DNA of 64,000 bases from Cognataquiflexum nitidum (GTDB taxonomy: Bacteria > Bacteroidota > Bacteroidia > Cytophagales > Cyclobacteriaceae): contig NZ_JAKZAM010000012.1 of NCBI RefSeq assembly GCF_022538055.1, positions 1 through 64,000 on the forward strand. Reading direction: 5' to 3'. A model generated the notes under the pieces. It made no database searches. It was not told the DNA's origin and worked only from the letters and a program-made list of their open reading frames with translations. The position numbers and the translations under genes were made by a program. This document shows positions 8,284 to 20,200 of this stretch, one piece after another; position 1 is the first letter of the stretch, and every line of letters begins with the position of its first letter.

Positions 8284-9129
8284 CTACAATTCTTTTTTCA
8301 TCCTTTTCAGTTCCTTGATCAAGCCTTCTAAATCCCAATCCCTGTCACCGTATTTCAACATCATGACATCCCACTTGATCTTTGGTCTAAAAAAACACTT
8401 AAAAAACTTAGTATGGAAGATCGCCTTCTTTTTGATGACCGGATAGCCTGCCTTGATCAACCTGAAGTAGTGGGAATGACTTAAATTGGTGTCTTTTTTT
8501 ATGTTATGCTCCACCGAGAATGACTTGCTGTCAATAAAACTCCCTACAGTTAATCCTTGGCTTTTAAAAAACTGCGTCAAACCAATCTCCCAAGTATTGA
8601 TAACAGTTTGGCGGAGTTTTTTGAGATCTTTTTCTCTCAGCAGTTTTTCAAGTTCAATGGATTCAAAAAACTTGTTCAGAAGGTCAATGGCTTTTTTATT
8701 GAAGACCAAAAAATGGCTCTGAATATGGTGGTTGTCTGAATGCGTCGAAAACCAAGGTTTTTGGTAAGAATCAATCAATCCCCAAAAATCAAGATCCTGT
8801 TTTTCACCCCAAGTGAAAACAGGCTCTAAGGATTTGAATAAAATATTGGAATCATTGATACAGGCAATCTGAGTATAATTCTCCAAATTAACTGTCCCTA
8901 TAGCTTTATGAAACATGCCAAGATCATATCCTTCATTTTGGACAAACATCAGCCTGACATTTGGGAAATTAACATTCTCAGTATCTTTGACCTGCCTTTC
9001 GTTAGAAATCAGAATCAGTTCGTCAAAATACCTTGAAAGCTCTTTTACAAATATTTCTACATACTTTGGAAAATGAGGTAGTTGACAGAAATGAATAAAA
9101 ACACACAGTTTTTTATCGGTCACGGCCAT
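8284..9129 (-). CDS. Rhamnan-synthesis protein F (RgpF)-like glycosyltransferase
   Basis: A 281-residue protein. The motif NEGYDLGMFHKAIG (near residue 85) followed by ACINDSNILF and IQSHFLVFNKKAI is characteristic of RgpF-type proteins involved in rhamnan or other polysaccharide assembly. It is somewhat short for the family, which is often fused to other glycosyltransferase domains. It pairs with the downstream DUF4422 gene. The start MAVTDKKL at 9129 is the only reasonable one; no promoter matching the consensus was found upstream. Confidence 0.75.
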   Translation of the reverse strand: MAVTDKKLCVFIHFCQLPHFPKYVEIFVKELSRYFDELILISNERQVKDTENVNFPNVRLMFVQNEGYDLGMFHKAIGTVNLENYTQIACINDSNILFKSLEPVFTWGEKQDLDFWGLIDSYQKPWFSTHSDNHHIQSHFLVFNKKAIDLLNKFFESIELEKLLREKDLKKLRQTVINTWEIGLTQFFKSQGLTVGSFIDSKSFSVEHNIKKDTNLSHSHYFRLIKAGYPVIKKKAIFHTKFFKCFFRPKIKWDVMMLKYGDRDWDLEGLIKELKRMKKEL

Positions 9130-9638
9130 ATTATTTCCCGCTTTGAATCGTTAGAATTTGCTTGAATTGATATTTTGGGGGATTGTCACAGCTCTTAAAA
9201 AAATCCAATAATCCACATTCAGAAGTAAAGGATTTGGAAAATTTACTTTTCCAATCATCTAACAAAACACAAACGGCAAAACCCATGTCTACACTTTTTT
9301 GAATCTGAATTCAATGTTTTACTTCTACCAAGAAATGGTAAATATCACTGAAGTAATCTGAAAGAGTTTATTTTGGGTTATTTGATCAATTGGCCTGAAT
9401 CATTCGGTGGTGATTGGGACCACAAATTTAAAATGTGGACTCGATTTCAAGATGTTTGATTAATTTTTAACCATAAACATCAAATTCCTCCATTTTTTTA
9501 TAAAAACAAACCGCACAAATTAGGCCAATTTTTATTTAAAAAACTATTTGTTTTCTAAAAAAAAAGAAACCCAAAAACAGGGGCATCCTTAGGCGTGGTT
9601 TCTTTTTCCGGCTTCCCAAAAAAGTAAAAACTTTGAGC
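9130..9638. other. Non-coding interval with a second terminator-like hairpin
   Basis: No gene is seen here. The notable feature is a perfect 11-bp inverted repeat, AAAAAGAAACC (9561-9571) and GGTTTCTTTTT (9597-9607), with a 25-base loop. Read on the minus strand it is followed by a T-rich tract, so it would form a second, distal terminator behind the one at 9639-9675. The rest is AT-rich and may hold the promoter of the minus-strand gene starting at 9129, but no clear consensus was found. Confidence 0.5.
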
Positions 9639-9675
9639 AAAAAAAGAGGAAACAGGCAATTCAACCCGTTTCCTC
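9639..9675 (-). terminator. Intrinsic terminator of the M14 peptidase gene
   Basis: The arms GAGGAAAC (9646-9653) and GTTTCCTC (9668-9675) form an 8-bp stem, extended by GG/CC after one mismatch. On the minus strand the stem is followed directly by seven T. It lies 29 bases after the stop codon of the minus-strand gene ending at 9704. Confidence 0.85.
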
Positions 9676-9703
9676 TCCAATATGAAGTCTTGACAGTTAC
9701 ATT

Positions 9704-12418
9704 CTATTTGACATAAAGCTGGTTAAACAACAATTTGAAGGTATTGTGTGCCTGTGCCCTGAAAGTGATCTCAGGCCCGAAAGCTACCAACTTGCCTTTT
9801 CCGATCGGTGCTTCAAAAGCCACCACGCCGTTTCTCAGGTAAGATTGTCCCCAAGCCCAACCAGACACCAAGGGTGATTCTGTTCCAAACCAGGCCAAAG
9901 GTTTGATACCTTTGATCAGTGCATCGGGGGCGAGGTTGAATACCGGGCTGTTGTTGAATACCATGTTGGCAGACTCTCCCATTCCCCAGTTTGCTGGAGC
10001 AGAGGAATCAAGATTAGCTTTCAGGATACTTCCTGGGATGTAGTATTTTTCACCTGTCAAGGGTCTTTCTCTTCCATCAGGAAGTTTTTCCAATAAGGCA
10101 TTCGTCACAGGTAGCCCAAGGTCATAAGCAAGTGAAGTGCTCGCTCCTACTGCCACTACATTACCTCCTGCTTCCATGAATTTTTTCAGTTCAGGTACTG
10201 ACTTGTCTTTGGTCAGGTTGCCAAGGAGTTTGTGGTATTGGATATCGATGTCTTCTGCTTTTGGCATGCCGCCCCAGCTTCTGATGGTACCCGGTGCGCC
10301 CGCGCCGATAAATAGGATGACATCATATTTGGCTTTCAGATCACCTTTGTCGATATCCTGAGGATAGATGACTTGGAAAGGAAAATGGTATTGCTCCATC
10401 ATCCACCTTACCCAACCTGAAGGCATGGAACCACCATAATGGTCAAACAAGGCTATTCTAGCAGGTTTGATTTTGACTGCACCGGCTGGTTTCGAACTTG
10501 AGACAAGCTTTACCCCAAATTCTTTTGCGGCTTTTTCTAAAACAGCCTTACCTCCGGAAACATAGAAACTCCCTGCCGGCAATCCTGAAACAGTGGAAGT
10601 TGTCCTTGAAACTTCAGCTCCTGATTTCAACAAATCATTGACAGCAATAAAGGCATTATTTGCTCGGGAATCGATCAAGAATCCAGAACCGGAAGGCACT
10701 TTCATCGCAGGAAAACTTTGGATCTCACCATAAGCGATTCTCTCAAATGGTCCATCAAAACCCTCCATAATTCTGTCAAACTCCACGCCCATCTGGTAGG
10801 CTAGTGTCCATCCTGCGGCATCGTAAGGACGCTTTGGAGGACCTCCCGGAAATTCGAAATCGTTAGGGTGATCCTGGGGCTCAAACATGTCCAAGACGTG
10901 CGGACGGAATGCCTGAGCGGATTTCACTACATAAGAACCAGCAGGATATTTTTTGCCGTTCACGGTAAATTCCGCAGTGGCTTTGTGAACCAAAATACCG
11001 GATTTGATCAAGGCATTGATAAACCTGACCGCAGTCGGGAAATCTGCCTGATCGGCAGGAAGGATAAATCCTCTTGGATCGCGAAGGTCCATATCCTGAA
11101 AAACCGAATCGAAATACTGCTTTGGCAATCCGCTTCTCATGCCATAATAGGCCATTTCAGGATCATCTGCAGCTTTCTTTTCTTTGGCTTTATCATAGGC
11201 AGCCTGCACTGCCGCAGACCTCTTGGGATACTTGGTCCAATAATCCATGTTGCCACGGTCGATGCTGTTTTTACCCATCTTGTAGATGTTGTAAAGGATG
11301 GCGTCACCATTTCTGCTGGCAAAATCCAAAATTGCAAAGTTGAGCGAAACAGAGTAGTCTATTGATTTTTTGAAGTTCCAAGCTTGAGGCTCGATCGGAA
11401 ATGGCGTTGCATGCGTCGGAATCAATCTATCCGGCACCAAAGGAATCTCGGAAGGTGTAGGCCCTCCTGTGATTTCTGTCAGGATACCGATCATGTTGTG
11501 GAAATAGGGCGTGGTACGTAGGCCACCGTTCCACCAAGAGGAAAACACTGATCCACCAAGACGAGTATAGCCGGGTCTTCCTTCCAGATTGAGCCTGTTG
11601 ATCATCGCTGCACCTACTCCGTCCAAGCTCGTCATGATCAAAGGATCAAAGACGTGGTTGAATGGATCCCTGTAAGGCGGTCCTGCCACTACAGTTCCTG
11701 CAGGCGAGGTCTGATGGTGGTTGTAAATGATTTGGGGAAGCCACTCCACATATTGCTGTAGGGAAGTATTGGTGGTTTCCTTCATATTCATAATGAAAAA
11801 ATCCCTGTTGTTGTCATGACCCACGTACTTTTGGTACATGTAAGGGCTGTTCATATTTCTCTTTTTGACATCCGTAGGTCCCATATACCAATCGGTAACA
11901 ATCTCCTGTCCGTCAGGATTGACCTGCACCATCAGGATGATCAGGTCGTCAAGAAAGCGGAGGATTTCAGGATCATTGCTGCTGACCAATTCGTAGTATG
12001 TCGGGATCAACTGGTGCGAGCCTACTGTCTCTGTAGAGTGCAGTCCACCATCGATCCAAACCACCGGTTTTCCCTCCACGGATAGCTTTTTGGCTTCTTC
12101 CTCGGTGATTTCGGCCCTGGCTAGCAGTTGGGAAATCTCCTTATACCGGTCAAGTTTTTTGTGATTTTCGGGGGAGGTGATGATCATCATCGGCATTTGC
12201 CTTCCTTCCTCCGTCGGTCCGATTTCTACAAACTTGACCCGGTCTGAAAGGGCTGCCAGTTTTCTGAAATAAGCATCTGTAGCCGTATAAGTAGCTAACT
12301 TGTAGTCTTCCCCTATCTCAAAACCAAAATGTTCCTTCGGGCTGGGGATACTTTGGGAAAAGGCAGTGGTAAAGGTCATCAAACCTACTATTGCCCACAA
12401 GAAGTAGTATTTTCTCAT
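9704..12418 (-). CDS. M14-family zinc carboxypeptidase, secreted
   Basis: A 904-residue protein with a signal peptide (YFLWAIVGLMTFTTAFSQ). The N-terminal catalytic domain shows the M14 zinc ligands in DGGLHSTETVGSHQ (H-x-x-E, about residue 127) and the later His region YNHHQTSPAGTVVAGPP. A long C-terminal half contains a class-I-glutamine-amidotransferase-like segment (RIALFDHYGGSMPSGWVRWM and VILFIGAGAPG), as in many large Bacteroidota M14 proteins. It probably trims peptides in the periplasm or outside the cell. It is monocistronic and followed by two tandem terminators. Substrate specificity is unknown. Confidence 0.85.
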   Translation of the reverse strand: MRKYYFLWAIVGLMTFTTAFSQSIPSPKEHFGFEIGEDYKLATYTATDAYFRKLAALSDRVKFVEIGPTEEGRQMPMMIITSPENHKKLDRYKEISQLLARAEITEEEAKKLSVEGKPVVWIDGGLHSTETVGSHQLIPTYYELVSSNDPEILRFLDDLIILMVQVNPDGQEIVTDWYMGPTDVKKRNMNSPYMYQKYVGHDNNRDFFIMNMKETTNTSLQQYVEWLPQIIYNHHQTSPAGTVVAGPPYRDPFNHVFDPLIMTSLDGVGAAMINRLNLEGRPGYTRLGGSVFSSWWNGGLRTTPYFHNMIGILTEITGGPTPSEIPLVPDRLIPTHATPFPIEPQAWNFKKSIDYSVSLNFAILDFASRNGDAILYNIYKMGKNSIDRGNMDYWTKYPKRSAAVQAAYDKAKEKKAADDPEMAYYGMRSGLPKQYFDSVFQDMDLRDPRGFILPADQADFPTAVRFINALIKSGILVHKATAEFTVNGKKYPAGSYVVKSAQAFRPHVLDMFEPQDHPNDFEFPGGPPKRPYDAAGWTLAYQMGVEFDRIMEGFDGPFERIAYGEIQSFPAMKVPSGSGFLIDSRANNAFIAVNDLLKSGAEVSRTTSTVSGLPAGSFYVSGGKAVLEKAAKEFGVKLVSSSKPAGAVKIKPARIALFDHYGGSMPSGWVRWMMEQYHFPFQVIYPQDIDKGDLKAKYDVILFIGAGAPGTIRSWGGMPKAEDIDIQYHKLLGNLTKDKSVPELKKFMEAGGNVVAVGASTSLAYDLGLPVTNALLEKLPDGRERPLTGEKYYIPGSILKANLDSSAPANWGMGESANMVFNNSPVFNLAPDALIKGIKPLAWFGTESPLVSGWAWGQSYLRNGVVAFEAPIGKGKLVAFGPEITFRAQAHNTFKLLFNQLYVK

Positions 12419-12639
12419 AAATCTTTTTGTTAGGTATTTTTTTCAATTTAATACAGACCTTTTTCCCAAGCAAAAGCGGGATTGTAATCGGAAAGAAAAA
12501 GGTTTGATTGGTCATATTCCCGATCCAAATTAGTTAAATTTGATCATTCCATTTAATTGAAAATTGTGCGGACACATTTTCTGCCAAGTTGACCGCCAAC
12601 AATCTCTATTTTGAAGACTGTTAACCAAAAAATAACCCC

Positions 12640-13506
12640 ATGTACAAAATCATCATCTACCTCAACCTGATCCTAATCGGACTCCTTGGCTGGAAAATAT
12701 CCGAAAAAGAAACTGTAATCGTATCTGACCAAATCACCATGTGCCACACCGGTCCCTCCGAGATGATCGCATTTCTTGACGACAGCAAGTTTGTGGCGTT
12801 CCATCCATCCCCTGTTCCTTTTGACTTTAATCCATCGGGTGAAATGGTCACTTTTCCGACTTCTGACGGAAATAAGGCTAACGGGTACCTTATCAAAGCA
12901 AAGAATCCGTCCAACAACTGGCTTTTTGTCTATCAGGAATGGTGGGGGCTCAATGACAATATCAAAGCCGAATCAGATAAATTTTACAATGACCTGGGAG
13001 GAAATGTCAACGTCATCGCCATCGACATGTATGATGGCAAGGTAACTTCCAATCCACAGGAAGCCGGCGGATTGATGCGGGGAACTGACGAAAAAAGACT
13101 GGTGGCTATCGTCCTTGGCGCCAGGGATTTTGCAGGCAAAGATGCTAAAATCGCCAATGTAGGCTGGTGCTTCGGAGGTGGATGGTCATTGAAGTCGGCC
13201 CTTTTATTAGGCAAGCAAAACGTGGGTTCTATCATCTACTACGGCATGCCGGTAAGGGATGTGGAGCAATTGAAAACCCTGAATTCTGATGTTTTGGGTC
13301 TATTTGCCACTGAAGAATACATCTCCAAAGCAGTCATTGAAGAATTTGCCGGTGCGATGGACAAAGCCGGAAAAGGCCTGGAGTACAAAATATTTGATGC
13401 AGTCCATGGCTTTTCCAATCCCTCCAATCCAAAATATGACAGCGAAGCTACCGCAGAAGCTTATGGCATGGCTTTGGGGTATTTGAAGGGGAAGTTTGAG
13501 AATTGA
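12640..13506 (+). CDS. Dienelactone hydrolase family protein
   Basis: A 288-residue alpha/beta-hydrolase with an N-terminal hydrophobic segment (YLNLILIGLLGW) suggesting export or membrane anchoring. The oxyanion/substrate motif YQEWWGLND and the nucleophile elbow GWCFGGGW (Cys nucleophile) are typical of the family, and the catalytic His is in AVHGFSNP. In the place of the usual Asp the sequence reads FATEEYIS, so Glu may replace Asp in the triad. The last codons (Lys-Phe-Glu-Asn) fall inside the octamer repeat array that follows, which may have altered the original C-terminus. Role unknown; it could process ester or lactone substrates. Confidence 0.8.
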   Translation: MYKIIIYLNLILIGLLGWKISEKETVIVSDQITMCHTGPSEMIAFLDDSKFVAFHPSPVPFDFNPSGEMVTFPTSDGNKANGYLIKAKNPSNNWLFVYQEWWGLNDNIKAESDKFYNDLGGNVNVIAIDMYDGKVTSNPQEAGGLMRGTDEKRLVAIVLGARDFAGKDAKIANVGWCFGGGWSLKSALLLGKQNVGSIIYYGMPVRDVEQLKTLNSDVLGLFATEEYISKAVIEEFAGAMDKAGKGLEYKIFDAVHGFSNPSNPKYDSEATAEAYGMALGYLKGKFEN

Positions 13507-13744
13507 AAGATTGGGAGATTGGAAGGTTGGAAGATTGGAAGGTTGGAGGTTTGGAAGGTTGGAGGTTTGGAGGGTTGGAGGTTTGAGAATTGGAAGATTG
13601 GAGGTTTGGAGGATTGAGAATTGAAAGATTGGAAGATTGAAAAATTGGAAGGTTGGAAGGTTGGAGGTTTGGAGGATTGGAAGGTTGGAGGATTGGAAGG
13701 TTGGAAGGTTGGAAGGTTTGGAAGGCTGGAAGGTTGGAGGATTA
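13498..13744. repeat. Octamer-like tandem repeat array (TTGGAAGG variants)
   Basis: About 245 bp built from 7-8 bp units such as ttggaagg, ttggagg, tttggagg and attggaag. The first unit overlaps the end of the upstream coding sequence: its stop codon is formed within gtttgagaattgaaag, which closely matches gtttgagaattggaag near 13579. Every reading frame across it is low complexity, so the minus-strand frame here is not a gene. It is probably a slippage-prone simple repeat. Confidence 0.9.
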
Positions 13745-14201
13745 GTGAAATAAGCCGAAAGTTGATTCCTTCAGATTTTGTAATTGCAAGCTGAATAAAT
13801 CGCATAATTATTTGTTTTTCTACCGATTTGCAAAAACCATTTTTTTCCACTTCGGTTCGATGAACGGATATTTTGAGATCAATAAATCCCGGTAGTCGAG
13901 CCCGCCGAGGACATGCTGTTGGTAATCCTATACCGGTAAGATGATGGAAATACATAAAAAATTATCCGATTTAGATCACAAAAAAGTTGGTGGAAAAAGC
14001 AGCGGTAGGACTGTTTTTTCAGGCAACTCTTTTCCATTTTATTCCTTTTTTAATAGGTTTTTTCAGGGTAAAGCATGATATTTGACCACCTCATTTTTTC
14101 GACATTCGATCGCCAAATTCATAATCAGGAAGCAAAATTTAACCTGAAAATTTTTTAGACATACATTTTAAATACATAAAAAAGCATTTAAATACATTTA
14201 T

Positions 14202-14233
14202 TTTGTTTTATAAATAATAAAGACCAAGTTTTG
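14202..14233 (+). promoter_or_regulatory. Bacteroidota-type promoter of the giant adhesin gene
   Basis: TTTG at 14202-14205, a 20-base spacer, then AAGTTTTG at 14226-14233, matching TTTG-N19/20-TAnnTTTG except for the first base of the -7 box. Transcription would start near 14240, about 30 bases before the ATG at 14272. Confidence 0.55.
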
Positions 14234-14271
14234 ACCCATAATATACTCGCAAGTAAATTTTTAAATAACAA

Positions 14272-17200
14272 ATGGGTTCAGATATTTCAAAATACAGCCT
14301 CGGGCTAGCAAGCCTGATATTATTGTGGATCGGCAAGTCCAAATCACTCATCGGCCTACTCGCCATACTTCTTATTATCAGTACAGAAAATACTTTTGGA
14401 CAGGCGGTTTGGGAGAGTTCGGCAACGGCTGTTGGTTCTGGCACAGGCTCAGGATCAGTTACCAGACCAACCGGAACCACAACAGGTGATTTGCTTATAG
14501 CAGGATTTATGTTTGAATCTGGAACTGATGCCACCTTAAGCATACCAACTGGATGGACACTTATACGCCGAACCGACCAAAGTAGCAACGTGGGTATGGC
14601 AACCTATTTTAGAATAGCCACCTCAGGTGAACCTGCTTCCTATGCCTTTAGAGCGAGTGGCAAATGGGCTGTCGGGATTTCCAGGATTTCAGGTGCTAAT
14701 CAAACTTCCCCTATCGCGGTTTCAAATGGTAATTCCTCTTCAAGTTCATCCACATCGGTGGTAGCACCAACCGTTACCACGACAGCAGCCAATCAATTGG
14801 TCCTTGCATTTTATACAAATAAAAAGAATGGTACTTACATACCGGATTCGGGTACCACTGAACGTTATGATGCCCCAAATACATCAGAAGGAATACCCTC
14901 AAATATGTTGGCAACTTATGTACAGGCGGCTGCCGGGACTACGGGAACAAAGACGGCTACCGCATCAGAATCAGAAACCTGGGTAGCTCAGCAGATTGTA
15001 GTTAATGAACCAATAATTGAAATATCCGAAACTATAACCACCGTAGGAAACGGAACCTACAATGTTCCTGCAGGTGTAACCTCCCTTAGGATTCAAGCTT
15101 GGGGTGGAGGTGGTAGAGGAGGGAGCGCCACCAGCAATGGTGGAATGGGAGGTGGTGGAGGTGGTGCTTATGCGTCATCGGTTTTAACGGTAACCCCTAG
15201 CTCATCAATACCTTATTTTGTAGGTTCTGGAGGTAGTGGTACAAATACAAACGGTGGGAGAACTACATTTGGACCGCCATCTGGACAAACAGCTAGTATT
15301 AGCAACAACGTACAAGCAGCTGGTGGAATTGGTGTTTTGAATAATACCTCCCAAGGAGGTGCAGGCGGAGGAGCTCAGAATAACCCAAGTGTAGGTCAAA
15401 TTACCCAATTAGGTGGCTCCGGAGCTACAGGGGTATCAAGTGGTCCTAGTACAAGGGGAGGAGGAGGTGGTTCTTCTGCGGGAATTAATGCTTCTGGTGT
15501 GAATGGTAGCGGAGTAACTGGAGGTACAGCTCCAGAAGGTGGAGGAAATGGGGGAAGCGCCGGTGGAAGAGGTAGCAATGGTGGTGGTGGTTCTCCTCCG
15601 GGAGGAGGCGGTGCTGGTGCTTCCAGAAACGGTACAAATACTTTAGGTGGCAATGGCGGCAACGGACAAATCCGAATCAGCTACCAAGCCTCTTTGACAG
15701 TATCCAGTCCCAATGACATCAACGTAGGCACACGGGCGGAATATACGATCACCCGAAATGGCCCTACGACTGCAGCAGCTACGGTCAACCTTTCCAGCTC
15801 AGGAGCTACAGGAGGGCAATTCTTTGCAGCAGCATCAGGTGGAACAGCGATTACAAGTATTTCTATTCCTGTCGGAAGTACAAGTGTCACCGTTTATTTT
15901 ACCGGAAATGCAGGTACGCATACGGTCAACTTTGCTTCTCCGGGATATCTGCCTGCTTCTGATGTATTGGTAATCAATCAGCCTGCATCAACGGTAACCA
16001 TAAAGTCTGGAACATCCAACTCATTTACCTATACTGGTTCAGCCCAAGGTCCTGGAGTAAATGACTTTGACTTTACAGGTTCCCAAGGGACTAGGTCTGT
16101 TCTATATACTGGAGTGTCACCGACGAGTTACAATTCGGCTACCCCACCAACCAATGCAGGAACCTATCAGGTAGTAGCCTCTGTTGCGGCGGATGCCAAT
16201 TTCGGCAGTGCCAATTCATCACCGTTTGCATTTGCGATCACCAGAGCAACAGTGACCATTACTCCTGATGCCGGTCAATCAAAATCTCTCGGTGGACCAG
16301 ATCCGGTACTTACCTTTCAATCTTCAGGTTGGTTAGGCTCTGATAATGCCGCTTTATTACAAGGAGCACTGTCAAGGGCTGCCGGAGAAGCTGCCGGTTT
16401 TTATCCCATCACTTTAGGCAATCTAACCGAAACCAGCGGAAATTATCTGCTTGCACTGACTGCAGGAATCCAGTTTGAAATTAAGCCTGGATCTACGGTT
16501 ACCATTAAATCCGGAACATCAAATTCTTACACCTTTACCGGCACAGCACAAGGCCCCGGAATAAATGATTTTACATTTACAGGATCTTCAGGTGCTCAAA
16601 CTATCCTTTATTCTGGAACAGGTAGCACTGTTTACAATTCGGCTACCCCACCAACCAATGCAGGTACCTATCAGGTAGTAGCCTCTGTTGCAGCAGATAC
16701 CAACTTCGGCAGTGCCAATTCATCACCTTTTACATTTACGATCACCAGAGTAACAGTGACCATTACTCCTAATGCCGGTCAATCAAAATTTATTGGCGGA
16801 TCAGATCCGGTACTTACCTTTCAATCTTCAGGTTGGTTAGGCTCTGATAATGCCGCTTTATTACAAGGAGCACTGTCAAGGGCTGCCGGAGAAGCTGCCG
16901 GTTTTTATCCCATCACTTTAGGCAATCTAACCGAAACCAGCGGAAATTATCTGCTTGCACTGACTGCAGGAATCCAGTTTGAAATACGAATCGATCCATC
17001 AATGCCTGTCGTGCAAGGAACGGCAACATTTCAAAATAGTTTTGCTTCTAATTCCCATAGTGTCACTTTGCCAAGTAACATTCAAGCAGGAGATCTTTTG
17101 GTAATGGTCCTTAGGCCTGGTGCAACCCTTGCCGCAACAACACCAAATGGTTGGACACTATTATCAAGCAGAAGCAGTAATGGAGTATCGTATGTCTTTT

Positions 17201-20200
17201 TCAGGACCGCATCGGGATCTGAAGGCAGCACCCAGTCCATCTCCTTGAGTAATAATGGAAGTCTTGCAGCCATCACCTACCGCATCTCCAATTGGGAGGG
17301 TACACCTGAGGCAGCGGTTGCAGGATCCAATACCAACAACCCCCCTTCCATCACCACTTCATGGGATGCCAGTCCAACCTTGTTTATAGCGGCTATGACC
17401 AACCGAAGGACTGATAACGATGTCACCGGAGCGCCAAGCGGCTTTTCCAACCTTCTAACGATAGCTAATAGCTTGAGCACTAATAATGCCTTTGTGAGGG
17501 CTAGCACAGCCGTAAGGGAAGAGAATACCAAAACTATTGATCCGGCAGGATTTTCCACATCAGGAACTATAGACAACCCTCATTCCTTCACCATAGCCAT
17601 CAAAGGCAAAAGGAAAGTCCTTACCGTTGTGGCCAATCCCCTATCCAAGGTTTACGGACAGCCCGATCCCGAGCTCACCTATACAGTTACTGGTTTCCAA
17701 GGCGCTGATAATGAAAGCATCCTGACAGGTTCACTCTCCAGAACATCCGGTCAAAATGTGGGAACCTATACCATTTCACAGGGAAATCTGGCTGCCGCTG
17801 ATTATATCATTGAGTTTACAGGGGCGAATTTTTCAATTACTCCAAAAACCTTAAGCATTACTCCTGACTCAGGACAGTTTAAAATTGTAGGAGAATCCGA
17901 TCCGGAATCATTGACATTCCAAACTTCAGGTTTTGAATTCTCAGACAACAATTCCTTACTGACCGGTAGCCTCTTGCGTGCAGCGGGGGAATCCCCGGGT
18001 TTTTACCCAATCACACAGGGAACGCTAAACGTGACCAGTGGAAATTATACCCTACAATTTACCAGTGGTATTCAGTTTGAAATCAGGTCAAATCCATCCC
18101 GATATATTGTCACAGCAAGTACCACTAATCCACGGGCAGGAACTGCAGTTGCTATCTCTGCCCAGTTGGCAGATGTGAATGGAAGCGCTATCCCCGAGGC
18201 GGGAAGAACAGTGACCTGGTCTGAACTAATAGGAACCTCAGGAACCTTCTCTTCAGCCACATCGGTCACCAACGCCCAAGGTATTGCCACGGTGCAATTT
18301 ACCACTTCTTCTACCATAGGCATCAGCACCAAGATTACAGTCGCCGGTTCCGGTGGGCTATTTGGTACTTCTCCTGAAATCACCACTGTGGATGCCGTAC
18401 CTACCCAATTGGTATTTGTGCAAGATCCCTCGGGCAGCAGCACTGTCGCGGGGGAGGCATTTGCAACCCAGCCCATCGTGCATATCCTGGATGAAGAAGG
18501 CAATTTGGCCTCATCTGCCAACAAGCAAATAACCCTAAGTCTATCCGAGGGTTCGGGTGAACTTCGTGGAAATATCAACCTGAATGCCGTCAATGGGGTA
18601 GCAACTTTTGCAGGATTGAATATTGATCTTGTAGGTTCGGATAAGATAATCCTAGCGGAGTCAGAAGGATTAGCCTCTGCTACTACTTCTGCCTTTACCA
18701 TTACGCCTGCACCTGCATCCCTCTTTACCAAGTATGCCGGTGACCAACAAGCGGCACAGGTGGGTACAGCAGTGGGTATTGCCCCTGCGGTGCGTGTTCA
18801 GGATGTTTTTGGGAATCCGATTTCGGGTGTATCAGTCAGCTTTGCAGTGACATCAGGAGGAGGCAGCATTGAGCCGACTACTGCGGTACTTACCAACGAG
18901 GAAGGGATTGCATCATTGATATCTTGGACTTTAGGACCTTTGCCAGGTCAAAATACGCTGACAGCAAGCGCATCCGGTTTTTCTACATTGACATTTACGG
19001 CTTTGGGAAGTGAGAATCTGCAAATAAGCGATTTTCCAAACAATACCTGGACCGTTCCTCCGGGAGTGACCGAGATTACCGTAGAGGCATGGGGCGCCGG
19101 GGGTGGTGGTGGCGGAGTCAGAGAAGGAAGTAATAGAGTCGGTGCCGGTGGTGGTGGAGGTGCATATACCAAAAGTATATTGACAGTAACTCCAGGTCAA
19201 ATACTAAATATTTCAATTGGGACAGGAGGTACAGCCGGTTCTTCTACTGTCGATGGTGGCAGTGGAGGAGATTCTCGTGTTTCCTTTAATTCTTCAGACC
19301 TAGTTAGAGCAAAAGGAGGAATTGGAGGACAAAGCCGGACATCTGGAAATAGTACTCCGAAGGGTGGAGCAGGAGGAAGAATCGATGAATCAATAGGCGA
19401 TACGATAACCGCAGGAGGAAATGGCTTGAATGGTTCGGGTACTGGAGGTAGTACCGGTGCAGGTGGAAATGGAGCAAATGGAGGCGCGGGAGGTACTGCA
19501 AGATCAACCGCGGGTAATGGAAATCCCGGATCTGCTCCCGGTGGGGGCGGAGGAGGCGGTAGAGATAATGATAGTTCCGGTAGCCGTTCAGGCGGATCCG
19601 GAGGCTCGGGAAGACTCATCATCACTTATCCCCAACCTGTCAATCAATTCCGCGCAGCGACTTCCGGTAACTGGGAAGATGAAAATACTTGGGAGCAGCA
19701 GTTTTCCAATGGGCAGTTTGCAAAGATCAACTCCAAGCCGGCAGCAAATTCCAATGCGGTGATTTCTGCCGAAAACATCAAAGTAACGGTATCAGATGAC
19801 CTTTCCGTCTCGGGTTCAATCACCGTGGTTTCAGATGGTGAGCTGGTATTGGCCTCTGGCAAAAACCTCACTTTGAATCCAGGTTCCACGCTAAGCATCG
19901 GTAATGAAGGCATCCTCACCCTTCCTTCTGACGGTCTGGTCTTGGGTGCAGGCAATTTGGCTATCAACAAAGGTTCCACCCTTGCCATTGCACATCCAGA
20001 AGGAATAAAAGCCCTCGGCACCCCCGGCGGAGCGATACAGAATACAGGCACACGTACCTTCAGTGCAGAAGCCGACTACATCTACAACGGCACCGTGCCA
20101 CAGGTGATAGGAACTGGGCTTCCTGAGGTTGTCAATGACTTGGAGTTGGAAAATCCTACCACGGTCACCTTGGACAGGCCTCTGAGGGTGGCAGTAGATC

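Noticed and set aside
13461..13955. Minus-strand frame rich in Phe-Gln-Pro-Ser-Asn repeats
   Set aside because: It is a translation of the octamer array and overlaps the dienelactone hydrolase end; no signal or domain.
15396..15662. Proline-rich minus-strand frames opposite the Gly-rich domains (also near 19200-19620)
   Set aside because: These are antisense of GGN-rich codons in the giant adhesin, which always read as Pro-rich.
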